64,000 bases of DNA, taken from NCBI GenBank assembly GCA_023433585.1, contig JAEZCL010000008.1, positions 10,199-74,198 on the forward strand, in the 5' to 3' direction. This DNA comes from Pseudomonadota bacterium. Lineage in GTDB: Bacteria > Pseudomonadota > Alphaproteobacteria > Caulobacterales > Caulobacteraceae. Each line of letters starts with the position of its first letter. Within the stretch, counting starts at the first letter, position 1. Made by a program: the position numbers and the translations under genes. Shown piece after piece: positions 18,284-26,646 of this stretch. The notes beneath the pieces are model-generated. The model searched no databases, was not told the origin of the DNA, and saw only the letters and a list, made by a program, of their open reading frames with translations.

Positions 18284-19305
18284 TTCGCTCTCCCGAGGCT
18301 GGAATCGATTTTCCTGGCATGAACCGCGTAGTCCCCGACCCAGGCCGGGATCACGGCGGAAAACTTTCCGCCGTCATGGCCGCTTTCGATGATGTGAATC
18401 TGGGATTCGTGGTCAAAGGGGGCGCGAAGGGCTCCCGGTTCGACCTTGCTCTTCACGCGCGGCTCGGCCGGGATGCGGCCGAGACGGATGAGTTCGTCCG
18501 TGGGTCGTTTGGACATCTCGAACAGCAAATGGCGCGCTTCATCACGTGAATATCTGCTGGCGATCACCTCGGCATGCTGGGGGGCGATCGCGACGACGCA
18601 GGCCCCGAAATGCCAGTACCAGTTGGTGAACCCCGGGTGGGCGAGGGTTCCGGCTATGGTCTCCAGGATTTGCTCGGGCTCGCTGGCGTAATGATTGTTG
18701 ACGCTGTTGGGGCCTTCGGCCGCCATGATGGCGACGGCGGAGTCTCCTGCGGCGATGCCCAGTTGCGTGTGCGACGGACCCCATCGGGTTTCAGGGTGTT
18801 CCGCGATGAGGAACGAGTAACGGCCCGGATGTCCGATGGTGCCATGGGTTTCCAGGACGCCGCCGCAGCGCCCGCTGAAATGGCGCACCAGGTTGGCGAA
18901 CCGGCCAATGGTGGCGTTCGGCCGTGCATTGGACCCGCCGATCGCATTGGATGTGTGACCGAAGCCGAGTGTGTCGACGATGGGGCCGCTGACGAGCACG
19001 AGCACGCCCGGCCCGCCGGTGGTGACCTCGACGCCGCTGACGTTGAAAGACTCGTCGACGACCAGTTCTCCCAGCGGCTTTAGAACCGGCGCATATTCCG
19101 GGCGGCATCCGGCCATGACCGCCGCTGCGGCCAGGTGTTGCGCGGTGACCTCGATCCTCTGTGACGGGATGCCCCCGATGACGTCGTCGGCGTTCCAGCC
19201 CAGCGCCTCCAGCATTTCGTCGACGAGATGACGATAGGGAGGCACCACAGGAAGACCATCGGTCCACCCGATCTCGAAACAGCGCTCGATTGCATCCACA
19301 CTCAT
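18280..19305 (-). CDS. Uncharacterised 341 aa protein of the UGSC operon
   Basis: I do not recognise a characterised family. Visible features are an N-terminal CFEIGWTDGLPVVPPY segment, a glycine-rich run around residues 95-130 (VTTGGPGVLVLVSGP, TSNAIGGSNARPNATIGR), a central GCRPEYAPVLKPL stretch, and no signal peptide or membrane span. The composition looks like a soluble alpha/beta enzyme with a phosphate- or flavin-like glycine loop. ATG 19305 has GAGGAAG 5 bp upstream; GTG 19311 is an alternative. It overlaps the CGSC gene by 4 bp, which argues that the two proteins form a complex or act in sequence. Confidence 0.7.
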   Translation of the reverse strand: MSVDAIERCFEIGWTDGLPVVPPYRHLVDEMLEALGWNADDVIGGIPSQRIEVTAQHLAAAAVMAGCRPEYAPVLKPLGELVVDESFNVSGVEVTTGGPGVLVLVSGPIVDTLGFGHTSNAIGGSNARPNATIGRFANLVRHFSGRCGGVLETHGTIGHPGRYSFLIAEHPETRWGPSHTQLGIAAGDSAVAIMAAEGPNSVNNHYASEPEQILETIAGTLAHPGFTNWYWHFGACVVAIAPQHAEVIASRYSRDEARHLLFEMSKRPTDELIRLGRIPAEPRVKSKVEPGALRAPFDHESQIHIIESGHDGGKFSAVIPAWVGDYAVHARKIDSSLGRAK

Positions 19306-19359
19306 GACCACTTCCTCGGTTGTTCTGGTTTCATGTTTCCGCGTCCGTCCCCGGCGAGC

Positions 19360-20349
19360 TCACGCATCGGGCAGGACGTTGGGCGCCAGCAGGCCCAGGC
19401 CGAAGGCGTAGGCCGTGCTTGACGCGACGAGCACCGGCGACCGGATGTCGCCGTCGCCGATCAGCGCTCTCAGGCCGACGACGATGTCCGCCCCGCCCAG
19501 GTGACCCGTTCGATGGCCGGTGACGATGGTTTGGTCCGCGCCCATGCCGACGGTCTCGGCGACCGTCTGGACCATGTTGGGGGTGGTCTGATTGCACAGC
19601 AGATGGGTCGGTTCGGCGCAGAAGCGCCGGCCCAGCGCCTCATGGGCCTGACGGAAGGCGACCTTGTAGGATTCGATGATGTCCTTGCCGGGTCTGTCAC
19701 TGACGATTCTGCGATAGGGATCGACGCCTTCGGGCGGAGAGGGCGCGCGCGTGCCGCCATAGGGCACCAGCACATGCCCGTTGTTCTCCGCGACACTGGC
19801 GAATTCGGCCCCCAGGTACAGGCCGACACCTTCGCCCGATCCCGCCGGTCCCAGCACCAGCGCGGCGGCGCTGTCGCCGTGGGTCCATATTCCGCGATTG
19901 GCCGGGTTCGAATAGTCGATGGTGTAGGACCATCGCTCGGCGACGACGACGGCCGCCCGCCCCTCGCCGCGCAGCGCCAGCCACCCCCTTGCGAGTTCCA
20001 GGCCGGCAAGCGTCGCCGCGCATCCCGCAGTCACATCCAGCCCCAGACACCGGCTCGAGGCGCCGCAAATGCGCATGGCCTCGGTCGACACCGACCAGGA
20101 GGGCGGATAGTCGCGCGAGGCGCCGGCGAAGATCACCAGGTCCAGATCTGCGGCCTCGACCCCGGCGTCATCGAGGGCGGCGCGCAGGGCGCGCCCGGCC
20201 ATGGCGCCTGGGTGGTCATCTTCCAGCGCGATGCAGACCCTGTCCCACCCCGCGTACTTGCCGAGATCGCCGCCATGGGACGCGACCAGTTCGCGGACGT
20301 CACGCGCGGGCGGCAGATAGACCCCCGACCCAAGCACTGAGAGCGCCAT
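19360..20349 (-). CDS. KAS III/FabH-like condensing enzyme with rearranged active site, 329 aa
   Basis: Thiolase-fold protein. Cys110 in DVTAGCAATLAG sits where FabH has its nucleophile. The FabH histidine position (HQAN) reads LCN253QTTPN, and the FabH asparagine position (GNTSAAS) reads GH279RTGHLGG, so His and Asn appear exchanged. Function could be acyl transfer or condensation on an unusual acyl-CoA. ATG 20349 (MALSVLGSGVYLPP) has GGGAGGGG upstream; the frame extends 11 codons further but without support. First gene of a probable operon with the 341 aa, CGSC and NifU-like genes, and divergent from a GntR regulator. Confidence 0.82.
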   Translation of the reverse strand: MALSVLGSGVYLPPARDVRELVASHGGDLGKYAGWDRVCIALEDDHPGAMAGRALRAALDDAGVEAADLDLVIFAGASRDYPPSWSVSTEAMRICGASSRCLGLDVTAGCAATLAGLELARGWLALRGEGRAAVVVAERWSYTIDYSNPANRGIWTHGDSAAALVLGPAGSGEGVGLYLGAEFASVAENNGHVLVPYGGTRAPSPPEGVDPYRRIVSDRPGKDIIESYKVAFRQAHEALGRRFCAEPTHLLCNQTTPNMVQTVAETVGMGADQTIVTGHRTGHLGGADIVVGLRALIGDGDIRSPVLVASSTAYAFGLGLLAPNVLPDA

Positions 20350-20435
20350 CTTGTCCCCTCCCTGTTCCCTGCCGTCGTCCACAGGCGTCGCGATAAGGCT
20401 GAGCCCTGTTGGCTGACGCCGGGCCCGTCAGACTT

Positions 20436-20462
20436 ATTATAACAAGTTAAAGAGTGAGACAA
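20436..20462 (-). promoter_or_regulatory. Candidate promoter of the KAS III/UGSC operon
   Basis: On the minus strand TTGTCT (20462-20457) and TATAAT (20441-20436) are separated by 15 bp, about 85 bp upstream of the KAS III start. The AT-rich stretch, including TAACAAGTTA-like symmetry, is a likely place for the divergent GntR regulator to bind. Confidence 0.45.
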
Positions 20463-20514
20463 TTGAAAATCACATCGGGCCGGCCATTCTGGCGCCATGG
20501 AGGGGTTTGTGGTG

Positions 20515-21378
20515 ATGTCGCCGCCGTGCGCCTCAGCCGTTGACGAGCGCCCCACCGGAGATTTTGCCGTGACGGAAGAGGCCGCGAAACGATCCCGGAC
20601 AAAGGATTCAGCGTACAGAACCCCGGCTTCGCGGGCGCCGAGGATGTCCGAGCGAATCGCCGCTGAACTGCGGCGCCAGATCATGGACGGCACGCTTCAG
20701 GAGGGAGAGAGGCTTCCGCCCGAAAACGAGCTTGTGGCCCGGTTCGGCGTGTCGCGCATCACCTTCCGCGAAGCCTTCTGCATCCTGGAATCAGAGGGCT
20801 TGATCAGCATCTCCCGCGGTGTGCGCAAGGGCGCGGTCGTCCATCGGCCCAGCGTGGCGATGGCGGCGCGCTACATGGACTTCATCCTCCAGACGCATCG
20901 CGTGCCGGTCGATGACGTTTACGCATCGCTTTCAATCTTTGAGCCGGCGATCGTCCGCATGCTGGCGGAAGAAGGCTCTCCCGACGTGGTCCGGGCCTTG
21001 CGCGCGCAACTGGAGGAGACCCGTCAGGTGCTCGACGACCACCACGCCTACGGGATCCGGTCGGCGAGGTTTCATCAGCTGCTGGCCGAATCCTCGGGCC
21101 TGAAGAGTCTGGGCCTGTTCATCGGCATGCTCAGCGGCGTGCTCGCGGCCTATGTCGAAGCCTCGGCTCAGCCTTCGGTGCAGGTCGTCACGGAGAGCCG
21201 GGAACGGAAACTGCAGATCATGGAGATCAAGCAAACGCTGGTCGACGCCATCGAAGCGCGGGATCCGCAAAAGGCCGAAGATATCTGGAAGCGATACTTC
21301 GGGCGTCTGCGCGAGTTCATCATGCGCATACATCCGCTGCCCGTGGTGGGCGAGCTTGATCGCATATCGAGAGCCTAG
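20515..21378 (+). CDS. GntR/FadR-type (FCD) transcriptional regulator, 287 aa
   Basis: A GntR winged helix occupies about residues 45-115 (RIAAELRRQIMDGTLQEGERLPPENELVARFGVSR broken across helices), followed by an all-helical FCD ligand-binding domain with the FHQLLAE segment and metal-type His residues. The 40-residue N-terminal extension is Thr/Ala rich. ATG 20515 has GGAGGGG at 20499; ATG 20497 is a weaker alternative. Divergent from the KAS III operon, which it probably controls in response to an acyl or organic acid ligand. Its TAG stop is supplied by repeat copy C. Confidence 0.88.
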   Translation: MSPPCASAVDERPTGDFAVTEEAAKRSRTKDSAYRTPASRAPRMSERIAAELRRQIMDGTLQEGERLPPENELVARFGVSRITFREAFCILESEGLISISRGVRKGAVVHRPSVAMAARYMDFILQTHRVPVDDVYASLSIFEPAIVRMLAEEGSPDVVRALRAQLEETRQVLDDHHAYGIRSARFHQLLAESSGLKSLGLFIGMLSGVLAAYVEASAQPSVQVVTESRERKLQIMEIKQTLVDAIEARDPQKAEDIWKRYFGRLREFIMRIHPLPVVGELDRISRA

Positions 21379-21427
21379 ACCATTTTCGGTTCAGTCGGAA
21401 TCGACTGAATCCGGAACAACGGTCCAG
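21375..21427. repeat. Nested palindromic repeat, copy C
   Basis: CTAG at 21375-21378 contains the GntR stop. Inner arms TTCAGTCG / CGACTGAA flank GAAT, and the edges read GACCATTTTCGG and ACGGTCCAG. It lies between the convergent GntR and 2-hydroxyacid dehydrogenase genes. Confidence 0.85.
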
Positions 21428-21429
21428 CT

Positions 21430-22446
21430 TCAACTGTCGCCGAGGCGGCGTTCCATGTTCTGCTCGCCGACCACCGTCGACGGCGTCCGGCCTTCGAAAA
21501 AGGCTTCTAGGGTGTCCAGCAGCATCGCATCCAGGTTGGCGGCCGCCCGCGCGCTCAGGCCGGCGATGTGGGGCGTGAAGACGGTATTGGGGGCGTTGCG
21601 CAGCGCGGCGGACACGGCAGGCTCGCCCTCGAACACATCCAGGCCCGCGCCCGCGATTTCACCGGCGACGAGGGCCGTGACGAGCGCGTCTTCATCGACC
21701 AGCGAGCCGCGCGAGATGTTCACCAGATATCCCGAAGGCCCGAGGGCGCGCAGTACGGTCGCATCGATCAGGCGTCGTGAGGACGCATTGGCGGGGGCCG
21801 CCACCACGAGATAATCCGCCCACTCCGCCAACTCGTGCACGGCAGGAAAGTGGCGATAGGCGATATCGGTGCGCGCGGAACGGTTGTGATAGCCGATCTC
21901 CAGTTCGAAAGCGGCGGCGCGCGCGGCGATTTTCGCGCCTATGGCGCCCAGCCCCACGACGCCCAGACGTCTTCCTCCCACCCCCGGTCGACGGGGCCAG
22001 TTCCTTGGCGGAATGCTGTCCCAAAGGCCGTCGCGCACCAGGGCGTCGCCGGTGGGCAGGCGCATGATCGTGGCCAGCAACAGTGCGATCGCCGCATCGG
22101 CCACGCAGGATGCGTTGCCCCCTGGGCCGTGGGTGACGCGGATTCCCCGCAACCTCGCCGCGTCCAGATCAACGCCCTCGTATCCGGCTCCATAGGCGGC
22201 GATCAGTCTCAGGCGCGGCAAGGACGAGATCAGCGCTTCGTCAACGCGGATATGACCCAGGGTGATGAGAACGGCGATTTCACTGGCCAGGCGAGGGGGC
22301 GGCGGGTCCGCCGCCGAAAACGGCCCAACGACCCGATACGCCGCCTCGAGTTCTTGCCTGAGTTCAGGGCGCAAGGGAAACATCGACGCCAGCAAGGGGC
22401 GGGCGGCCAGAGCGTCAATGTCAACCTGCGTGTCGGCCTCGGTCAT
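21430..22446 (-). CDS. D-2-hydroxyacid dehydrogenase, 338 aa
   Basis: NAD-dependent D-isomer-specific 2-hydroxyacid dehydrogenase. The Rossmann motif VGLGAIGAKIA lies near residue 165. The catalytic triad is complete: Arg in NISRGSLVDED (about residue 245), Glu in DVFEGEP and His in FTPHIAG. The substrate could be glyoxylate, hydroxypyruvate or a branched 2-oxo acid; the sequence does not decide. The start is uncertain: ATG 22446 has no clear ribosome site, and the frame is open to 22494. An AT-rich motif shared with two other promoters lies 45-62 bp upstream. A flavin-linked 2-hydroxyacid oxidase is encoded 13 kb away. Confidence 0.88.
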   Translation of the reverse strand: MTEADTQVDIDALAARPLLASMFPLRPELRQELEAAYRVVGPFSAADPPPPRLASEIAVLITLGHIRVDEALISSLPRLRLIAAYGAGYEGVDLDAARLRGIRVTHGPGGNASCVADAAIALLLATIMRLPTGDALVRDGLWDSIPPRNWPRRPGVGGRRLGVVGLGAIGAKIAARAAAFELEIGYHNRSARTDIAYRHFPAVHELAEWADYLVVAAPANASSRRLIDATVLRALGPSGYLVNISRGSLVDEDALVTALVAGEIAGAGLDVFEGEPAVSAALRNAPNTVFTPHIAGLSARAAANLDAMLLDTLEAFFEGRTPSTVVGEQNMERRLGDS

Positions 22447-22490
22447 GAATCGCCCCGATGCGAACGGATCCCGGCCGGCGCGGCCCGTGC

Positions 22491-22508
22491 CCAATTATCT
22501 AGTGATTT
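22491..22508 (-). promoter_or_regulatory. Shared AT-rich motif, copy 1
   Basis: Minus-strand reading AAATCACTAGATAATTGG, upstream of the 2-hydroxyacid dehydrogenase. Closely similar sites occur at 26597-26614 and 35169-35185. It may be a common operator or promoter element. Confidence 0.5.
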
Positions 22509-22566
22509 AGGCGGGGGCCGCCCGCACCGTCAACGTGCTCGAGGGCGATCGAACGGCCATGGCTCT

Positions 22567-23388
22567 TCAGGACGATGGGGGAGAGACGGGGTCGGTTTCG
22601 GGGACGCGAGCCCCGTCTCTCAGCCAGGAGCGGCCGGACAGGAGCATGTTGCGGGATTCTATATCCAGCAGCCGCGACAAGCCGACATCCAGCGCGACGT
22701 TCAGGTTGTCCTTGACATAGGCCGCCACCGTCGGCGAGCGCGCGGCCAGCCTGCGAGCCATTGCGCGTGTTTCGCCCGCCAGGTCGGAATCGGGAAAGAC
22801 CCGGTTGACCAGCCCGAACCGGAAGGCTTCGGCGGCGCTCATGCGTTCGCACAGCAGATAGAGCTCCCTGGCCTTGGCGGCGCCCAGTATCCGGGTCCAG
22901 AACCAGCTTCCGCCGAAGTCTCCCGACAGTCCGACGTCCGCGAAAACACTGCTGAAAATGGCCGATTCAGCGGCGAACCGCAGGTCGCATGCGCCCGCCA
23001 GACTGAGTCCGGCCCCGACACAGGCTCCGTTTATCATCGCGATCGTGGGCTTGGGCATGGCGTGAAGCTGTTCGACCGCGCGCGCCCATCGCCTGACTTC
23101 GTCGACCGCCGCTTCGAAACTCTGGGGCCGCACACGCTCCTCGACCGGCAACCGTGAGTCGCGGATCAGGTCCTGCGCCTTGCGTTTCCGGTCGCCGCCC
23201 GAGCAGAAACCCCGGCCCGCGCCGGTAAGGACAACCACTCTCACCGACCGGTCGCGCGCGGCGGTGTCCAGGGCTTCCGCCAGGGCGTTGAAGAGGTCGG
23301 GGGTAAGGGCGTTGAGCGCATCCGGTCGATTGAGCGTGAGCACCAGGACGCCGTCGTCATGCTCGACCAGGAGCGGAAAGTCGGACAT
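22567..23388 (-). CDS. Crotonase-family protein, PaaG-like, 273 aa
   Basis: Enoyl-CoA hydratase/isomerase fold with the oxyanion-hole segments GRGFCSGGD and GACVGAGLSLAGACD. The two hydratase glutamates are not conserved: the first position is in GAGLSLAG (no Glu), and the second region reads FADVGLSGDFGGSW, with Asp as in PaaG-type epoxyacyl-CoA or enoyl-CoA isomerases. An isomerase or ring-modifying role is therefore likelier than hydration. ATG 23388 has GGTGAGGAT just upstream; the much longer frame crosses the promoter. Divergent from a GntR gene across 190 bp. Confidence 0.86.
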   Translation of the reverse strand: MSDFPLLVEHDDGVLVLTLNRPDALNALTPDLFNALAEALDTAARDRSVRVVVLTGAGRGFCSGGDRKRKAQDLIRDSRLPVEERVRPQSFEAAVDEVRRWARAVEQLHAMPKPTIAMINGACVGAGLSLAGACDLRFAAESAIFSSVFADVGLSGDFGGSWFWTRILGAAKARELYLLCERMSAAEAFRFGLVNRVFPDSDLAGETRAMARRLAARSPTVAAYVKDNLNVALDVGLSRLLDIESRNMLLSGRSWLRDGARVPETDPVSPPSS

Positions 23389-23578
23389 ATCCTCACCTTT
23401 CCATATATGGTTATATAAGCTGATACCGGCGAGGCTTCTGTCAAGCCGCCTCACGTCAGGCAGGCCGGGTTGCGGAGAAGCGCGGCTGCGGCGCCGAACC
23501 GGGTTGTCCGGTGTTTGTCGAATCGGGCGCCACGCTATGTTATGCGGGCAATTTGAAAGCACTAGGAAAGAGTCTGTG

Positions 23579-24367
23579 ATGGGCCGAACCGCAAAGTCGA
23601 CCCCGCCGCGTCCGCCGAAAGAGGCAGCGCGCATCGCTGCCTTGTTGCGGCGCGAGATCGTGACCGGCGCCTTGCGCGCGGGCGACAAGCTGCTGCCGGA
23701 GCGCGAATTGGTTGAACAGTTCGGTGTTTCGCGCCCGACGATGCGCGAAGCCATGCGTCTGCTGGAATCCGAATCGCTGATAAAGATTTCGCGCGGCCAG
23801 CACGGCGGCGCCCGGGTGCAGAGTCTCGATGTCCGCGTCACCGCCCGCCAGCTCGGCATGTTCCTTCAGATGGAAGGCACCACGCTTGCCGACGTCTATC
23901 AGGCGCGCAGCTTCATCGAGCCGCCCGCCGCAGGTCTGATCGCGGAACGCCGCCCGCTTGCCGTGATCGAACACCTTGGCGCGCTCATCGAGAGCGCCAA
24001 GGAGGCTTACGAAGCCCAGGATCTGAAGGCGATCGCCCAGAGCGCGTACAGCTTTTCCGAGAGCCTGACGGACAACGCCGGCAACAAGACGCTCTCGCTC
24101 ATGGCGAAACTTCTGCAAGACATCGTGCGACGTCAGACCACGGATGTGACGCTGCGCACGCACACCCACGAAGGGGTGCGCAAGATGCAATGGCTCAGCC
24201 TGCGGGGCCGCATGAAGCTGGTGGAGCTGATCGAAGCCGGCGAAGTCGAGGAGGCGGAGAAATTCTGGCGCCTGCATCTGAACAGCACGGCCAAGGTGGT
24301 GCTGAGTTCCTATCGCGCCCAGATGCCGATCGATGTGTTGCAGGATCCGGACGCCGAGTCAGCGTGA
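23579..24367 (+). CDS. GntR/FadR-type (FCD) transcriptional regulator, 262 aa
   Basis: A winged helix at residues 12-85 (ALLRREIVTGALRAGDKL, LVEQFGVSRPTMREAMRLLE, IKISRGQHGGARV) followed by an FCD-type helical domain. Homologous to the regulator at 20515 but clearly diverged. Divergent from the PaaG-like gene, whose upstream region has the palindromes CCATATATGG and TTATATAA at 23401-23418, a likely operator. Its 3' end overlaps the convergent tandem acyl-CoA dehydrogenase gene by 9 bp. The ligand is probably an acyl-CoA or acid of the local pathway. Confidence 0.9.
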   Translation: MGRTAKSTPPRPPKEAARIAALLRREIVTGALRAGDKLLPERELVEQFGVSRPTMREAMRLLESESLIKISRGQHGGARVQSLDVRVTARQLGMFLQMEGTTLADVYQARSFIEPPAAGLIAERRPLAVIEHLGALIESAKEAYEAQDLKAIAQSAYSFSESLTDNAGNKTLSLMAKLLQDIVRRQTTDVTLRTHTHEGVRKMQWLSLRGRMKLVELIEAGEVEEAEKFWRLHLNSTAKVVLSSYRAQMPIDVLQDPDAESA

Positions 24368-26539
24368 ACGCGGAAGACCCAGCTGGCGCTCGGCGATGAT
24401 GCTGCGATGAATCTCGCTGGCGCCGCCGTAGACCGTCGTCACCTGTGAATGACGGTAGGCCAGATTGACGGTCGCCGCGTCGCTTGAAGCGACAGCGAGG
24501 GATTCCGGGGCCGTCAGATCCAGCAGATCGGCGGCGTCGGCACGGAACATTTCGGAAGAGAACAGTTTCGACGCCGGACCATAGGCTATGTTCGGAAGCT
24601 TCTGCTCTGCGGCCCACATGGCGCGGCAGAACAGCAGCTCCGAAGCGCGGACACGCGCGGCGACCTTTGCAAGACGGGCCTGCACGCGCGCGCTGCCGGC
24701 CGTCCCGTTCCGGTCCAGGCACAGGCGTTCAGCCGCATGCAACAGCCTGCGGTGCACATCCGAAAAGGACATGCCGTGTTCCATTTCCAGTGACGCCGCC
24801 ATCACCTTCACGCCGCCCCCGACATCCCCCAGGCGGTAGGAATCCGGAATGCGCACGCCGTCATAGAAAGTGATGTTCGTCAGTTCGTCCTGGAAGGTGT
24901 GCACCGGCTGCACGCTCACCCCGTCGGCCTTGAGCGGAACGATGAACATGGTCAGGCCGCTGTGTTTCGGCGCCTCTGGATCGGTCCGGGCGAGCAGAAG
25001 CACATAGTCGGCTCGCTCCGCGCCCGAGGTGAACATTTTCTGGCCGTCGATGACCCATTCATCGCCGTGACGGACAGCACGTGTCTTGGCGGCGAAAACA
25101 TCGGATCCGGAATCCGGTTCGCTGAAGCCGAGACTGCAGACCGCGTCGCCCGTGGCGAACCGTGCAAGCACCTCGCGCTTCAATTCGGGCGAGCCGAACA
25201 TGTCGATCATGGCGCCCGCCATGTTCACGGTGCCCTGGAAATTCGTACTCCAGCCGAACTCCCGCCACACGCGCAGAGAGGCTTCCTCCTCATAGAGGTC
25301 GGCGTCGCGGCCGCCCAGTCGGCGCGGCCATGTGGGGAACAGAAGACCGGCGCTCGCCAGTGCGCGATGGACTTCCGGCACATGGCCCTTGAACGAGAAA
25401 TGCGCGCGCGCCTGAAGCTCGGGCGTGAGCGTCCGCTTGAAGAATTCCCGCGTCTCGTTCGCCAGGGCCTCCGCCCCGGCTCCGAGGCTGAACTCGATGT
25501 CCAGTTCGCCCGGATCGGGCAGGGTTGCGGTTTCTCCTCCATATCGCCTCCGTCCCGCCTCGTGCAGCAACAGATCGGGATCGCCCAGAATGAGCGGCCA
25601 GGCCTTGGCGCGAAGATTGTAGAGGTGAATGTCGTACTCGAGGGTCAGCCCATAACCGCCGAACGTGTGCAGCGCCTGGGCGACCGTGCGCCCGGCCACG
25701 TCACAGGCCCACCAGAGTGCGGTCGGGACTTCGGCGGCGGCGACCGGGCTGGAATCGGCGATGTCCCGCACGGCGTTCCAGATCAACAGACGACCCGCGT
25801 CGACATCGACGCTGAGCGAGGCCAGAGGATGGGAAATCGCCTGGAAGGCGCCGATCGGCTTTCCGAATTGTCTGCGTTCGGCGGCGTAGGCGGAGGCCAG
25901 GCGCAGCGCCTCGCGCGACAGCCCGGTCAACGCGGCGGCGACAAGCAGCTTCCATTCCTCGAGAGCCGCCTCGAATTTCGCCACGGCGGCGCGCCCGCTT
26001 CCCAGCAGGATGCGTTCGCCGGAAGCGAGAGACATGCGGGCGACGGCCCCGGCGCCGAGTGTGGGCTTCGCAACTGCAGAAGGCGCACACACCAGCACGA
26101 TGTCGTCAGTATCGCGGGCGATCACGGCGTCGGCGACGGCGCCCCCGGCGACGAGCTGTTCGGAATGGGCGGACAGGTCATGCAGGGCCAGCGTCACGAC
26201 GCTGTTTCCGGCGAGGGCGGACGCCAGCATGTCCTCCTGACCGCCGAACTGATCGAGCAGGCGCAAGGCGACGATGCTTTCGGCCACGGGACCGGACACC
26301 AGGGTCCGTCCCGCCTCCTCCATCAGCAGGACAGCGTCCAGCAGGCCAAGGTCGACGCCGCCTCCCGACTCCGAGACCCGAACGCCGACACCGCCCAGTT
26401 CGGCGAATTTGCGCCACATCTCGGAATCGAACCCGAGCGGCAGCGCGGCTCTGAGACGCGCCATCGAACATTCGTCGTCAAAGAACCGGCCAAAGGTCTC
26501 CACCATCTGAAGCTGATCGGCGGACGGCTGAAGCTGCAT
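24359..26539 (-). CDS. Tandem-fused acyl-CoA dehydrogenase (FadE34-like), 726 aa
   Basis: Two acyl-CoA dehydrogenase units in one chain: residues 1-345 (a reduced unit ending FGGYGLTLEYDIHLYNLRAK) and 360-726 (full unit with LGFSEPDSGSDVF and WVIDGQKMFTSGAERADYV for FAD and substrate binding). Mycobacterial FadE34 in steroid side-chain breakdown has the same architecture. In the second unit the usual YEGTSEI reads VYGGASEI, so the common C-terminal catalytic Glu is Gly; the base may lie elsewhere, as in isovaleryl-CoA dehydrogenase types. ATG 26539 has AGGAGAG upstream. Same strand as the crotonase at 26647, 107 bp away. Confidence 0.9.
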   Translation of the reverse strand: MQLQPSADQLQMVETFGRFFDDECSMARLRAALPLGFDSEMWRKFAELGGVGVRVSESGGGVDLGLLDAVLLMEEAGRTLVSGPVAESIVALRLLDQFGGQEDMLASALAGNSVVTLALHDLSAHSEQLVAGGAVADAVIARDTDDIVLVCAPSAVAKPTLGAGAVARMSLASGERILLGSGRAAVAKFEAALEEWKLLVAAALTGLSREALRLASAYAAERRQFGKPIGAFQAISHPLASLSVDVDAGRLLIWNAVRDIADSSPVAAAEVPTALWWACDVAGRTVAQALHTFGGYGLTLEYDIHLYNLRAKAWPLILGDPDLLLHEAGRRRYGGETATLPDPGELDIEFSLGAGAEALANETREFFKRTLTPELQARAHFSFKGHVPEVHRALASAGLLFPTWPRRLGGRDADLYEEEASLRVWREFGWSTNFQGTVNMAGAMIDMFGSPELKREVLARFATGDAVCSLGFSEPDSGSDVFAAKTRAVRHGDEWVIDGQKMFTSGAERADYVLLLARTDPEAPKHSGLTMFIVPLKADGVSVQPVHTFQDELTNITFYDGVRIPDSYRLGDVGGGVKVMAASLEMEHGMSFSDVHRRLLHAAERLCLDRNGTAGSARVQARLAKVAARVRASELLFCRAMWAAEQKLPNIAYGPASKLFSSEMFRADAADLLDLTAPESLAVASSDAATVNLAYRHSQVTTVYGGASEIHRSIIAERQLGLPRSR

Positions 26540-26596
26540 GGATCAGGCTCTCCTCAAGGTGACGATCGCGCGGGATCGTCCATGTATGCGCCATCA

Positions 26597-26614
26597 TCAA
26601 TTATCTAATCAATT
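26597..26614 (-). promoter_or_regulatory. Shared AT-rich motif, copy 2
   Basis: Minus-strand reading AATTGATTAGATAATTGA, 58 bp upstream of the tandem acyl-CoA dehydrogenase start. It matches copy 1 over the TAGATAATTG core, and CAATTGA continues at 26610-26616. Confidence 0.5.
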
Positions 26615-26646
26615 GAATTGCGTCCGACGCTTCCGGCGGCAGATGC

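Noticed and set aside
24359..26539. Steroid degradation as the firm substrate assignment
   Set aside because: The FadE34-like architecture is suggestive, but no Ltp2-type aldolase, Kst or Hsa ring-cleavage genes were recognised. The substrate is left open.
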